A DNA stretch of 64,000 nt from Pseudorhodoplanes sp. (GCA_032027085.1 JAVSMS010000001.1:3883730-3947729), one strand, 5' to 3'. Shown: positions 26,872 to 36,654, numbered from the stretch's first letter. Translations and numbers: made by a program. The notes: a model not told the origin generated them from the letters alone.

Positions 26872-28851
26872 TTAGCGGCGGTTCAGGTGCATGCCCGGCC
26901 GGAAGGATGGCTGCCGGGCTTGCGGGGCCACGGCGACCGGTGCACGCGGCGGCAGGGCCGCACCGAACCGGGATGGCGGAGCCTGGTCGCGCACCAGCGG
27001 CGGCCGCGGAACGATCCGGCGCTCGGGCGCAACCTGCGTCGCCGGCATGCAGCGCCAGGCATTCTGGCCCGCCTGCACCGGCGTCAGCGGCGGCCGGCAA
27101 AAGCAATTGCCCGCCTTCACGATGCCGCCCGCGCAGGACAGCGGCGGCAGCGTCGTCACCTTGCCGCCTGTCGGCTTGCCGTGCGTCGGATGGTCCTGAT
27201 CCACGACCGCGCCCGGACGCCGCGGCAGATCCGGATTCACATTCACCGTCGGCGCCGTCTTGATGCCGGCTGGCGTGCGCGCCTTGCAGGTGAAGTCATA
27301 GGTCGCGACGTTCGAGGTGAACGACGGGTTGGACCCCACCATCTGCACGCTGCCCTGGTAGCGGCCGGCCTGATTGCCGCCATTCCCCGGCAGCGACCAC
27401 ATCCCGGACTGGTCGATCCACACGCCCTCGCCGCTCTTCGAGAAGTCGAAGTAGGTGAGGAAGTCCGCGATGTTGTTCGGCTTCGACGTTTTCAGGATCT
27501 GCCATCCCGACGGCACGCCCTGATGGTTCTTCAGACGGAACTTCACGTCGACATTCTTCACATTGGTCTGCACGAGACCGGAGACCGTGATGCCGCACGT
27601 GCGGCCGTCGGATGACGCCTTCGGAAACACGGAGATGACGGCCTGCGTGACGTCGATCTTGGTCGCAACGCCATCCGGAAGGCGGCCGACATCGGGATTT
27701 TTTTTCGGATCGCAGGTGACCTTGTAGTTCCACCACTTCGAGTAGACGAAGCCGTTGCCGTTCTTCACCGCGAGGCGCACGGCGCCGCGATGCTCGTTCT
27801 GCGCCTGGCCGGTGGAGAAGCCGCTGGGGGCTTGCGGCTGTCCGGCAGGGTCGATGTCGTCATTGTCATTGGTCGGCGCGGCTTCGCCACTCGGACCGGC
27901 GGGCGGCCCAGCCGGCGCGCCGCCGCCGGACAGGAACGCGATCGGCACGCGCAGCTTGTCGTTGAACTGGCGCACCCATGTGCCCTTGGTGCCGTTCGGT
28001 TGCGAGGTCTCCAGCGTGACGAACGGCGACTTGCCGCCATTGTCGGCCTCGACGCGCGCCTCGAACGTGCCCTTGATGTTGCTTTCGACGCCCATCGTCA
28101 GCCGAAGATCGACCGGGCACGACCCGCGATAGGTCGCGGGATGTCCGGTCAGCGTCGCATTGAGGATCTTGAAGTCCGGCTGCTTGCCGGTCAGCTGATC
28201 GGCCTTGCCCACAACGCCTTCGCAGGTGACCGGAACGTTGACGTTGATGGTTTTCTGGACGTCGATTTCGGCAATCGCGGGACCACCAACCTCGGATTCA
28301 TGGTGTCCGGTCTCTCCATCGACCACAAGCGTCATCGGTATTGTCTCGGAGAAACCATACGATTTGTTGATGGAGCCGCCATTGGCGAGATGCGCATTGC
28401 ATTTCGCAACGATGGCATTTCCAAATGGCGACACAGCGATCCCGCCGCTATCGCTGACCGGAAACTTCGAAGCCGGAATCGCAAACCAGATGTCCTTGTC
28501 GATCTCCTTGACGTTATTTCCTCCATTTTCCTTGTAAACGCTATTAAATGCGCCGCCGTTCAGCGAAAGGCAGTCTTGACCGGCGCATTGTCCGATGAAG
28601 ATGCCCCAAGCGTTGATCTTGCCTCTTCCCATCTCAATCGACACATGACCGTTGAGATGAAGGTTCTGATCCTTCAGCTTGCTCCATGTCTTGCCGTCTT
28701 CCGAAATCACTCGCACCGCGCTGAAAATGTCGGCGTTGAGCTGGAGCGACATGTTCTTCACGCTGCCGTCCCCTGCGAGGGACGGCGTGGCCAGAGGTGC
28801 CGCCAGCAACAGCGCGGCGGCCGCCGAGGCCGATCTCAATAGCTTGCGCAT
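26872..28851 (-). CDS. Large secreted protein of unknown function (659 aa)
   Basis: A signal peptide (about 1-26, L-A-T-P-S-L-A-G) is followed by a long cysteine-containing beta-rich region. Two roughly similar modules are suggested: one around residues 230-310 (C-P-V-D-L-R-L-T-M...) and one around 415-530 (C-G-I-T-V-S-G-L-V...), each followed by a W-containing strand pattern. A proline-rich linker (about 325-355) separates them, and a proline/arginine-rich C-terminal tail contains C-x-C pairs. I do not recognise a family. The ATG at 28851 has ggagattgaa before it. It converges on the alpha-E gene. Confidence 0.75.
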   Translation of the reverse strand: MRKLLRSASAAAALLLAAPLATPSLAGDGSVKNMSLQLNADIFSAVRVISEDGKTWSKLKDQNLHLNGHVSIEMGRGKINAWGIFIGQCAGQDCLSLNGGAFNSVYKENGGNNVKEIDKDIWFAIPASKFPVSDSGGIAVSPFGNAIVAKCNAHLANGGSINKSYGFSETIPMTLVVDGETGHHESEVGGPAIAEIDVQKTINVNVPVTCEGVVGKADQLTGKQPDFKILNATLTGHPATYRGSCPVDLRLTMGVESNIKGTFEARVEADNGGKSPFVTLETSQPNGTKGTWVRQFNDKLRVPIAFLSGGGAPAGPPAGPSGEAAPTNDNDDIDPAGQPQAPSGFSTGQAQNEHRGAVRLAVKNGNGFVYSKWWNYKVTCDPKKNPDVGRLPDGVATKIDVTQAVISVFPKASSDGRTCGITVSGLVQTNVKNVDVKFRLKNHQGVPSGWQILKTSKPNNIADFLTYFDFSKSGEGVWIDQSGMWSLPGNGGNQAGRYQGSVQMVGSNPSFTSNVATYDFTCKARTPAGIKTAPTVNVNPDLPRRPGAVVDQDHPTHGKPTGGKVTTLPPLSCAGGIVKAGNCFCRPPLTPVQAGQNAWRCMPATQVAPERRIVPRPPLVRDQAPPSRFGAALPPRAPVAVAPQARQPSFRPGMHLNRR

Positions 28852-29177
28852 TTCAATCTCCATGACGTTTCGCTGCCGCGCGACCATCGCGAAGGCATCG
28901 GCCTTTCGTCATGGCGTTTAGCGCCGCCGTTCAACGCGGCAAGGCGCAAGCGTTTGAGAATAAAACACTTTTCGCTCTCGGAGTTTGGACTGGAGCGAAA
29001 TGGATTTGCACAGCCGCGAAAACGACGGCGCGCGGCACGCGAGATGATCCATCAGTCGCGAAATGTTCCGCGGAATTCGGACGCACGGAAAAACATCCAT
29101 GCGACGTTCTGCCGCGACGGCAAAAGAAACGGCCGCCCGATACGGGCGGCCCGGATACGCAACATCGGATTGGAAAA
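28852..29177. other. Intergenic region upstream of the 659-aa secreted protein gene
   Basis: Gene-free. The right part holds the AraC-gene terminator (29120-29151); the left part presumably carries the promoter of the secreted-protein gene. Confidence 0.4.
29120..29151 (-). terminator. Rho-independent terminator of the AraC gene
   Basis: The 9-bp GC stem ggccgcccg (29131-29139) / cgggcggcc (29143-29151) has a three-base loop. On the minus strand it is followed by GTTTCTTTTG. It lies 27 bp past the AraC stop codon. Confidence 0.7.
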
Positions 29178-30143
29178 CTACACGGCAGAGCCGCGATACT
29201 GCGTCGGCGTCGTGCCGAACCTGCGGCGGAAGCAGCGGTTGAAATAGGTCGCATCGGCAAAGCCGCAGGCGAGCGCGATTTCGCCAATCTTCAGGCGATC
29301 GCATCTTTGATCCGCCAGCATCGCACGCGCCTTCTGCAAGCGCAGTTCCAGCACGCGCTCCGAGAAGGTCGATCCGCTCTCCTCCAGCAAAAGCTGAACG
29401 CTTCGCGGCGTCACGCCGAGCTTTGACGCCGCGGCCGCCGCGGAAAAGGATGGATCGCAGAACCTCGCCTGCATGAGATTCAACAGCTCGTGCAATCTGG
29501 CGCCGCGCACCCCGCGCATCGACGCAACCACCGCCGCATCGCGATCGGCGCCGAGTGCGAGTGCTACCAGATCGACGATAGCCGTCCCGGCGAAGGACCG
29601 CAGTTGCGGCGACTGTCCGAGGCCGTCGGAGTCTTGCAGCAGGTCGAGGTATCCGCAGAGATGCCGCATGGCCGGAAGGTCCGCCGGAACACCGTGGGAC
29701 ATGCGATCCAGTGCATCCGGAACCAGTTCGAGCAGCGCGCGCTTGGGAAATGTCAGGCTGGTAAAGATCAGGTCGCCGCGGGTCTCGCCGCCATTGCAGC
29801 TCCTGCCTTCAAAAAGCATTGCCGAACCGGGCGTCAGCGTGAACTCCTGCGGCCCATCCCAGCAAAGGGTTGGCTCGCTTCCGCCAGCAATCAGCAATGC
29901 AAAATTGTCATCGGCACGCGGATCGCGCGGCCTCGACGCGCGTGTGAGCGTGCTTGAAACGCTGCCAAGTCCGACATTGCCCAAAAATTCGAAACTCATG
30001 TTCAGCGAGAATGGGCGGTCGGGGGACTTGGTGCAGTCGAGCGAACCGTAAACCGCCGCCGCGAAATCCTGCCAATGCGCCAGCCGCGCCGGTTCGTCGT
30101 AGTCAGGCGGCAGATCGTCGGTGGAATAGGCAAGCTTCTGCAT
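29178..30143 (-). CDS. AraC-family transcriptional regulator (321 aa)
   Basis: The C-terminal about 100 residues form the AraC double helix-turn-helix: A-A-A-A-S-K-L-G-V-T-P-R-S-V-Q-L-L-L, then I-G-E-I-A-L-A-C-G-F-A-D-A-T-Y-F-N-R-C-F-R-R-R-F-G-T-T-P-T-Q-Y-R. The N-terminal about 200 residues look like the AraC_binding_2-type sensory domain. It lies immediately upstream of the secreted 659-aa gene on the same strand and is divergent from the transglutaminase gene at 30361, so it could control either; the inducer is unknown. Confidence 0.9.
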   Translation of the reverse strand: MQKLAYSTDDLPPDYDEPARLAHWQDFAAAVYGSLDCTKSPDRPFSLNMSFEFLGNVGLGSVSSTLTRASRPRDPRADDNFALLIAGGSEPTLCWDGPQEFTLTPGSAMLFEGRSCNGGETRGDLIFTSLTFPKRALLELVPDALDRMSHGVPADLPAMRHLCGYLDLLQDSDGLGQSPQLRSFAGTAIVDLVALALGADRDAAVVASMRGVRGARLHELLNLMQARFCDPSFSAAAAASKLGVTPRSVQLLLEESGSTFSERVLELRLQKARAMLADQRCDRLKIGEIALACGFADATYFNRCFRRRFGTTPTQYRGSAV

Positions 30144-30360
30144 CGTGTCCCCTTCCGATTCAGACCTTTGCCTTTGTCACGCGAGACCGCCGTTTGGTTC
30201 AGCGGACAGGCCCTGCAACCATAGCCTAAAGACCGCGCAGACGGCCCCCTCATGGCCGGACATGACGGTGGACATCCCCGCGCCATTGGGCATTAGTTTT
30301 GCAGGAGAAACCGCGTCAGAACCGCCATTTCGGACTGCATTTCCCTCCACCACGGGCCCT

Positions 30361-31188
30361 ATGCGCATCCAGATCGCTCACGACACCAGCTACCGCTATG
30401 CGCAGCCGGTCTCCAGCATCATCCAGACGCTGCGGCTGACCCCGCGCAATCACGACGGGCAATATGTGGTGTCGTGGCGCATCCACCTCTCCGCCGATTG
30501 CCCGCTCATCGGCCACGACGACGCGTTCGGCAATCTTACTCACACCTTCACCACTGACACGCCGGTGCAGGAGCTCGTCGTCCGCGTGGAAGGCGAGGCC
30601 GAAACGGAAGACACGCAGGGTGTCATCCGCGGCGCCATCGAGCGATTTCCGCCATCCCTGTTCCTGCGCCAGACGCAACTGACCGCCGCAGACGAGCCCA
30701 TTACAGAGTTCGCCGCACAGATCGCGGCCGAAAGCGGCAAGGACGAATTGAACCGGCTGCATGCCATGCTCTCGGCCCTGAACAGGGAAATCACTTTCGA
30801 TACCGATCCGACGCATCCCGCCACCACCGCCAGCGAGGCCTTCGCAATCAGGCGCGGCGTCTGTCAGGACATCACCCACATTTTCATTGCCGCCGCGCGC
30901 AGCCTGCAGATCCCGGCGCGCTATGTCAGCGGCTATTTCCATCGCGCCGACGGCGTCGTACAGCAGGAAGCCGGCCATGCCTGGGCCGAAGCGCATGTTC
31001 CACATCTCGGCTGGGTGGGTTTCGATGCCACCAACGGAATTTGCGCAACTGACGCCCATCTGCGGGTGGCGATCGGACTGGATTATCTCGGCGCGGCGCC
31101 TGTGCGCGGCGCGCGCTTCGGCGGCGGTGCCGAAGACATGTCGGTCGTCATCAATGTGGATCAGGCTATGCGCCAGACGCAGAATTGA
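30361..31188 (+). CDS. Transglutaminase-like protein (275 aa)
   Basis: COG1305-type transglutaminase/protease fold. The N-terminal beta domain (R-I-Q-I-A-H-D-T-S-Y-R-Y) is typical of members encoded with alpha-E/ATP-grasp genes. The catalytic triad is visible as C168 in R-G-V-C-Q-D, H206 in G-H-A-W-A-E and D222 in F-D-A-T-N-G. There is no signal peptide, so it is cytoplasmic and could cleave or form isopeptide bonds. The ATG at 30361 was chosen because the homologous region begins there; upstream frame sequence is unlike it. The Anbu gene follows, its coding start 71 bp after this stop. Confidence 0.92.
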   Translation: MRIQIAHDTSYRYAQPVSSIIQTLRLTPRNHDGQYVVSWRIHLSADCPLIGHDDAFGNLTHTFTTDTPVQELVVRVEGEAETEDTQGVIRGAIERFPPSLFLRQTQLTAADEPITEFAAQIAAESGKDELNRLHAMLSALNREITFDTDPTHPATTASEAFAIRRGVCQDITHIFIAAARSLQIPARYVSGYFHRADGVVQQEAGHAWAEAHVPHLGWVGFDATNGICATDAHLRVAIGLDYLGAAPVRGARFGGGAEDMSVVINVDQAMRQTQN

Positions 31189-31259
31189 GGGCCTCGTTGT
31201 TGCCGCCCGCGCGCAATGATGGCTATATCGCCGCGCCGGAACAAAAGGCGCATTTGAAC

Positions 31260-32006
31260 ATGACGTATTGCTGCGGAATTCTGGTCCGCGAAGGCCTGGT
31301 GATGATCGCCGATACCCGCACCAATGCCGGGCTCGACAATGTCTCCACCTTCCGCAAGCTCCATGTCCTCAAGCATCCCGGCGAACGCGTCATGGCGATC
31401 GCCTCGTCAGGCAATCTGGCGTTGAGCCAATCGGTGATCAGCATTCTCACCGAAGGCCTGGAGAACAAGGAGACCGGCGAACTGGAAACCCTGATGAACG
31501 CGCCGACCATGTTCCAGGCGGCGCAGCGCATCGGCAAGGTGATCCGCAGCATTCACGACACCGAAGGCGCCGCCCTGGAATCCGCCGACGTGAAGTTCGA
31601 CGTCTCATTGCTGTTCGGCGGCCAGATCAAGGGCGAGCGGATGCGCCTGTTCATGATCTATTCAGCGGGCAATTTCATCGAATGCACAACCGACACGCCC
31701 TATCTGCAGATCGGCGAGCACAAATACGGCAAGCCAGTGCTCGACCGTGCGATCTCCTATGGTGTCGATCTCTATGACGCCCTGAAGATCGGACTGATCT
31801 CCATGGATTCCACCATGCGCTCCAATCTCGGCGTCGGCATGCCGATCGACATTTTGGTGGCACGGCGCGACACCTGCGACGCCGAATTGTCCTACCGCAT
31901 CGAGCCGGGCGAGCCGTATTTCCACGATCTGCGCGAGCGCTGGTCGGCCGCCTTGCGGGCGGCGCACATCGCCATTCCGCGTCCGCCTTACGCCGGATCG
32001 GCCTGA
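31260..32006 (+). CDS. Anbu proteasome-type peptidase (248 aa)
   Basis: A bacterial proteasome beta-subunit relative of the Anbu class (COG3484). The sequence begins M-T-Y-C-C-G, so Thr2 becomes the N-terminal nucleophile after Met removal without a propeptide, as in other Anbu proteins. Further marks are M-I-A-D-T-R-T-N-A-G (with Asp18 near the catalytic site), A-S-S-G-N-L-A and D-A-L-K-I-G-L-I-S-M-D-S-T. Anbu proteins form large ring assemblies; their substrates remain uncertain. Gene neighbours in this window match the known ATP-grasp/alpha-E/transglutaminase association. Confidence 0.95.
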   Translation: MTYCCGILVREGLVMIADTRTNAGLDNVSTFRKLHVLKHPGERVMAIASSGNLALSQSVISILTEGLENKETGELETLMNAPTMFQAAQRIGKVIRSIHDTEGAALESADVKFDVSLLFGGQIKGERMRLFMIYSAGNFIECTTDTPYLQIGEHKYGKPVLDRAISYGVDLYDALKIGLISMDSTMRSNLGVGMPIDILVARRDTCDAELSYRIEPGEPYFHDLRERWSAALRAAHIAIPRPPYAGSA

Positions 32007-32157
32007 AACCGGAAGTTGTAGCAACGCTTCGTTAACCACGTTGGCTAAAAGACCGCTGTGGTGCGCCGGTGCGGCAAGGCACGGCTTCCTCAACAACCAT
32101 TTACAAGCATTCTGTCCCTAATTTTCGGGCCAAATCCGAGAGGTTAGGGGCAGCACG

Positions 32158-34440
32158 GTGACGGCCACCCGTTCACAGTTGGCCAACGGCGGAGTGAAGT
32201 CGAGCTGGGATCGCGCGCGGCTCGGCATCGTCATTCCCATCAGCGTTATCGTGGTGGTTGCGATCATCTGCATCGTGGTCGCGGTGACGACGTCGGCGAG
32301 ACGCGCCGACGAGGTTGCGCTCGATCACGAGAAGCGTCTGTTCACGCGCGCGATTGTGACGCACGGCGAACAGATTCTGCGCGAGTTGGCAAGTGTCGCG
32401 TCGACCCCGCAGGCCATCCGCTCCATTCGCAATAATTTCGATCCCTCCTGGACCCAGCGGCGGCTCGGCCTCTGGCTGAAGACCCATTTCGATCACGACT
32501 TCATTTTCGTCGCCAACGACTCAGATCATCTCATTTATGCGCTGCTCGGGCGCAACAGCGTCGAACCGAGCTGGTTCAATACCATCCTGCCGGAACTGAA
32601 TCCGACCATCGATTATATTCGCGGACGCTCCGGCAACCACCCGAGCGGCGCCGTCACCATCATCGAGCATGACCGGCAGACGCAAGGCGATCCGTCCAAT
32701 CGGGCTTCGCTGATTCAAAAGTTTCTCGGACGCCCCGCCATTGTCGCCGCGGTTCTGGTCACACCCGACGGCAATGTCACCGCCGAAGACCGCCGCACCT
32801 CCCCCATCGCCATGTCGGTCAAGTTTATCGATGAAGACGTTCTTTCGATGATTGCCGGACGGTTGCAGTTGATCCGGCTGCGCGGGGAAGGCGCCGAACC
32901 TGTGGACGAGTCCGACTACGCCTTTGAGCTGAAGGATGATCACGACCGGAAGATTGCCGGATTTGTCTGGACGCCGAAGCGGCCCGGTTCGGAAATCGTC
33001 GCCAGCGTCGTTCCGTTCATCGCGGTTGCGTTTGCCGGCTTCGCGCTGCTGACGGTGCTGGTCTATGGCTATATCCGCCGCAGCGCCGCGACCATTGCCT
33101 CCGGCGAGGAGCGGTTGCGCTATCTCGCCATGCACGACGCCCTATGCGGGCTGCCGAACCGCAACTATTTCGGCGAAGCGCTGGAATCGGCGATCCGGAA
33201 CGTTCGCCGTGGCGGTGAGCCGGCGGCGGTCTTCTATATCGACCTCGATCATTTCAAGGATGTCAACGATACCCTCGGTCATCCCGTCGGCGACGAATTG
33301 ATACGCTGCGTCACCGCGCGCCTCAGCGGCACCCTCAGGCCGGACGATCTCGTGGCGCGGCTTGGCGGCGACGAATTCGCGGTGATCACGACCCTCGCCA
33401 CCGACATGCCGACCCTGCAGCGGATTGCCGACCGCATCATCTCGGCCTTGTGCGCCCCCTATTGCATTAACGGCCACGATATCCTGATCGGCGCCAGCAT
33501 CGGCATCGCAGTCATCGATAGCCGCTCCGGCACCGGCGCGGCCGACATCATGCGTTACGCCGACATGGCGCTTTACCGCGCCAAGAATGAAGGCCGCAAC
33601 CGCGCCTGCATCTACGACGCGGCGATGAATGCCGATCTCTCGAACCGCAAATCGCTGGAGCATGACCTGCGTCAGGCCATCGACAATAACGGCCTGCGTC
33701 TGCTCTATCAGCCCATCGTGAATGCCTCCGGCGACACCATGATCGGCGTCGAGGCGCTGGCGCGCTGGTCGCATCCGGAGCGCGGCGATGTCGAGCCGTC
33801 GCAATTCATCCCGATTGCCGAGCATTCCGGCCTGATCATTGACCTCGGCGAATGGGTGCTGCGTCAGGCCTGCCTCGACGGCAAGGCCTGGCCCGCCCTC
33901 ACCATGGCGGTCAATGTCTCGCCCATCCAGTTCCGTCGGCCGGACTTTGTCGACATGGTCGAGCGCATTCTTGCGGAGACGGCGTTCAATCCCTCGCTGC
34001 TCGAACTGGAGCTCACCGAAAGCACCCTGCTCGGCAATGTCGATTCCGCCGAAATCGCGATGCACCGTCTGAAGGCGATCGGCGTGCGGCTGGCGCTGGA
34101 CGATTTCGGCACCGGCTATTCCAGCCTCGCCTATCTGCGGCGCTTCCCCTTCGACAAGCTCAAGATCGACCGCAGCTTCGTACGTTCGATCGAGCGCGCG
34201 CCGGACGCCGCCGCTATCGTGCATGCCATCGTGAGTCTGGGGCGCGGCCTCGGCATGAAGGTCACCGCCGAAGGCGTCGAGACGGCCGAGCAGCAACTGT
34301 TCCTGCGCGCAGCCGGCGTGCACTGCATGCAGGGCTACCGCTTCGGCAAGCCTGGCTCGGCGAATATCGTCGGCACGCGCCTTGCCATGCGCTCAACTCA
34401 CCGCAGCATCGTCAGCGACGCCGCCGCGCTCGCGGGCTGA
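32158..34440 (+). CDS. Membrane sensor diguanylate cyclase/phosphodiesterase, CHASE4-GGDEF-EAL (760 aa)
   Basis: A bifunctional cyclic-di-GMP enzyme. A first membrane helix (about 21-40), a periplasmic domain of about 240 residues resembling CHASE4, and a second helix (about 283-305) precede the GGDEF domain with an intact G-G-D-E-F (403-407) and the inhibitory-site R-x-x-D five residues before it. The EAL domain has E-A-L (532-534), N-V-S-P-I-Q-F, E-L-T-E-S, D-D-F-G-T-G and E-G-V-E-T, so both halves look competent. The GTG at 32158 follows gaggttaggggcagca. Its output could feed the PilZ protein at 3228. Confidence 0.93.
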   Translation: MTATRSQLANGGVKSSWDRARLGIVIPISVIVVVAIICIVVAVTTSARRADEVALDHEKRLFTRAIVTHGEQILRELASVASTPQAIRSIRNNFDPSWTQRRLGLWLKTHFDHDFIFVANDSDHLIYALLGRNSVEPSWFNTILPELNPTIDYIRGRSGNHPSGAVTIIEHDRQTQGDPSNRASLIQKFLGRPAIVAAVLVTPDGNVTAEDRRTSPIAMSVKFIDEDVLSMIAGRLQLIRLRGEGAEPVDESDYAFELKDDHDRKIAGFVWTPKRPGSEIVASVVPFIAVAFAGFALLTVLVYGYIRRSAATIASGEERLRYLAMHDALCGLPNRNYFGEALESAIRNVRRGGEPAAVFYIDLDHFKDVNDTLGHPVGDELIRCVTARLSGTLRPDDLVARLGGDEFAVITTLATDMPTLQRIADRIISALCAPYCINGHDILIGASIGIAVIDSRSGTGAADIMRYADMALYRAKNEGRNRACIYDAAMNADLSNRKSLEHDLRQAIDNNGLRLLYQPIVNASGDTMIGVEALARWSHPERGDVEPSQFIPIAEHSGLIIDLGEWVLRQACLDGKAWPALTMAVNVSPIQFRRPDFVDMVERILAETAFNPSLLELELTESTLLGNVDSAEIAMHRLKAIGVRLALDDFGTGYSSLAYLRRFPFDKLKIDRSFVRSIERAPDAAAIVHAIVSLGRGLGMKVTAEGVETAEQQLFLRAAGVHCMQGYRFGKPGSANIVGTRLAMRSTHRSIVSDAAALAG

Positions 34441-34537
34441 CGCCCACCCCATTTGTCGTCATTGCGTATTGCGGTGAGTTGAGCAGCCTTTAGGATGGCC
34501 GGCCGACCGATGCTGTTTTCATAAAAAGGAGTTTGTT

Positions 34538-35293
34538 ATGGCGGGTGGGAAAATCGCGCTTGTCACGGGCGCGGGAACGGGCGTTGGGCGCGCGGCTGCC
34601 CTGGCGCTGATGAAGGACGGGTTCGATACCGTGCTTGCCGGCCGCCGCAAGGAGCCGCTCGAGGCCGTCGCCAATGAAGGCAAATCCTTCGGCGTGAAAA
34701 CGCTCGTCGTGCCGACCGACGTCACCGACCCGGCCTCGATCAAGGCGCTGTTCGCCAAGACCAGGGAAACTTTCGGACGCCTCGACGTGCTGTTCAACAA
34801 TGCCGGCGTCGGCGCGCCGGCGGTGCCGCTGGAAGATCTCCCCTTCGACAAATGGAAGGCCGCCGTCGACACGAATCTGACCGCGCCCTTCCTGTGCACG
34901 CAGGAAGCCTTCCGCATCATGAAGGACCAGTCTCCGCGCGGCGGACGCATCATCAATAACGGCTCGATCTCGGCGTACGCACCGCGGCCGATGACCGTCG
35001 CCTATACTGCGACCAAGCACGCCATCACCGGCCTCACCAAATCAACCGCGCTCGACGGCCGCCCCTATGACATTGCCTGCGGCCAGATCGACATCGGCAA
35101 TGCAATCTCGCCGCTCACCGAACGGATGGCGGAAGGCGTGATGCAGCCCGACGGCACCAAGCGGCCGGAGCCGCGCATGCCGGCGGAAGATGTTGGGCGC
35201 GCCATCAGCTACATGGCGAGTTTGCCGCTCGAGTCCAACGTGCTGTTCATGACGGTGATGGCCACCAAGATGCCGTTTGTCGGACGCGGCTAG
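34538..35293 (+). CDS. Short-chain dehydrogenase/reductase (251 aa)
   Basis: A classical SDR: cofactor motif T-G-A-G-T-G-V-G (about 10-17), N-N-A-G-V at about 88-92, catalytic Ser in the N-G-S-I-S-A region and Y-T-A-T-K at the expected spacing. R-R-K following the second beta strand suggests NADP preference. The substrate is unknown. The ATG at 34538 is preceded by an aaaaggagtttgtt ribosome site. It stands alone between the GGDEF-EAL gene and the transporter gene on the same strand. Confidence 0.92.
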   Translation: MAGGKIALVTGAGTGVGRAAALALMKDGFDTVLAGRRKEPLEAVANEGKSFGVKTLVVPTDVTDPASIKALFAKTRETFGRLDVLFNNAGVGAPAVPLEDLPFDKWKAAVDTNLTAPFLCTQEAFRIMKDQSPRGGRIINNGSISAYAPRPMTVAYTATKHAITGLTKSTALDGRPYDIACGQIDIGNAISPLTERMAEGVMQPDGTKRPEPRMPAEDVGRAISYMASLPLESNVLFMTVMATKMPFVGRG

Positions 35294-35377
35294 CGGCCCG
35301 CACGCGGCAAAGAGTTCGGGCTCGGATTGCGCCGAACGGCTATGCTGCCCCTCGGGATTTTTGGCCCGGGGGAGAGG

Positions 35378-36628
35378 ATGCAGATCTTGCAGTCGCTGGC
35401 GGGCGTCGCCGTCCTGCTGGCCGTTGGCTGGCTGATCAGTGAGAACCGATTTGCGGTGTCCTGGCGGCGTGTGGGCGTCAGCCTCGCGCTGACAGTCCTG
35501 CTCGCCGTCCTGCTGCTGAAAGTGCCGCCGGCGCGCGCGGCCTTCGCAGCCGCCAACGGCGCGGTCGATGCCATAGCGGCGGCGACCCGCGCCGGCACGA
35601 GCTTCGTCTTCGGCTATCTCGGCGGCGCGCCACTTCCATTCGAGCCCAAATTTCCCGGCGGCGAATTCATACTCGCCTTTCAGGCGCTGCCGATCGCGCT
35701 GGTGATGAGCGTGCTCACCACCATTCTGTTCTACTGGAAGATATTGCCGCCCATCGTGCGCGGTTTCTCCTGGGTGCTGGAGCGCACGCTCGGCATCGGC
35801 GGCGCGGTCGGACTGTCCACCGCCGCCAACATTTTCGTCGGCATGGTGGAAGCGCCGCTGTTCATCCGCCCGTACATGGCGAAGCTGACCCGCGCCGAAT
35901 TGTTCATCGTGATGACCGGCGGCATGGCCGGCATCGCCGGCACCGTGCTGGTGCTCTACGCCACGATCCTCAAGCCGCTCATTCCCGACGTCGCCGGACA
36001 CCTGCTCATCGCCTCGGTGCTCGGTGCCCCTGCCGCCATCCTGATCAGCGAGTTGATGGTGCCGGAGACGCGCACAAAGAGCACAGGCGCCCAATTGGAC
36101 GAATTGCCGCCCATCGCCACGAGCACCATGGACGCCATTGCCAAAGGCACCAGTGTCGGCCTTGAGCTTCTGCTCAATATCATCGCCATGCTGCTGGTGC
36201 TGGTGGCGCTGGTTCATCTCGCCAATGCGATACTGGGTCTTGTTCCCGACATCGGCGGAGCGCCGGTGACATTGCAACGCATGCTGGGCCTCGTCATGGC
36301 GCCGGTCTGCTGGCTGATGGGCCTGCCCTGGCGCGAGGCGGTGACTGCCGGCGAGCTGATGGGGATAAAGACCATCCTCAACGAGTTCATCGCCTATGTG
36401 GAATTGTCCAAGCTGCCGCCCGACGCGCTCGGCGAACGCTCGCGCCTGATCATGCTCTACGCGCTGTGCGGCTTCGCCAATTTCGGCTCGCTCGGCATCA
36501 TGATCGGCGGGCTCACCGCAATGGCGCCCGAGCGCCGCGACGAGATCGTCTCGCTCGGGCCGAAGACGATTGTCTCGGGCACGCTCGCGACCTGCGTGAT
36601 CGGGGCGATTGTGGGTGTGCTCTACTGA
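35378..36628 (+). CDS. Nucleoside transporter, NupC/CNT-type (416 aa)
   Basis: A concentrative nucleoside transporter-like membrane protein with about ten hydrophobic segments. Typical NupC features are F-V-F-G-Y-L-G-G (hairpin region), the G-x-S-T-A-A-N-I-F-V-G-M-V-E-A-P-L family signature (about 145-162) and G-I-K-T-I-L-N-E-F-I-A-Y in the second half. It is probably proton- or sodium-coupled uptake of nucleosides. The ATG at 35378 directly follows gggggagagg; an ATG at 35342 is possible and would add 12 residues. Confidence 0.88.
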   Translation: MQILQSLAGVAVLLAVGWLISENRFAVSWRRVGVSLALTVLLAVLLLKVPPARAAFAAANGAVDAIAAATRAGTSFVFGYLGGAPLPFEPKFPGGEFILAFQALPIALVMSVLTTILFYWKILPPIVRGFSWVLERTLGIGGAVGLSTAANIFVGMVEAPLFIRPYMAKLTRAELFIVMTGGMAGIAGTVLVLYATILKPLIPDVAGHLLIASVLGAPAAILISELMVPETRTKSTGAQLDELPPIATSTMDAIAKGTSVGLELLLNIIAMLLVLVALVHLANAILGLVPDIGGAPVTLQRMLGLVMAPVCWLMGLPWREAVTAGELMGIKTILNEFIAYVELSKLPPDALGERSRLIMLYALCGFANFGSLGIMIGGLTAMAPERRDEIVSLGPKTIVSGTLATCVIGAIVGVLY

Positions 36629-36654
36629 AAACTGACTCGCCTCATTCTGAGGAG

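Noticed and set aside
26347-27615. A 422-codon frame overlapping the end of alpha-E and the 659-aa gene
   Set aside because: It reads out of phase with alpha-E and antisense to the secreted protein; it is rich in Arg, Ala and His with no motif.
27790-28842. A 350-codon plus-strand frame within the 659-aa gene
   Set aside because: The minus strand has a signal peptide and a good ribosome site; the plus frame has neither.
33142-34323. A 393-codon frame antisense to the GGDEF-EAL gene
   Set aside because: It lies opposite an intact, motif-complete enzyme and has typical shadow composition.
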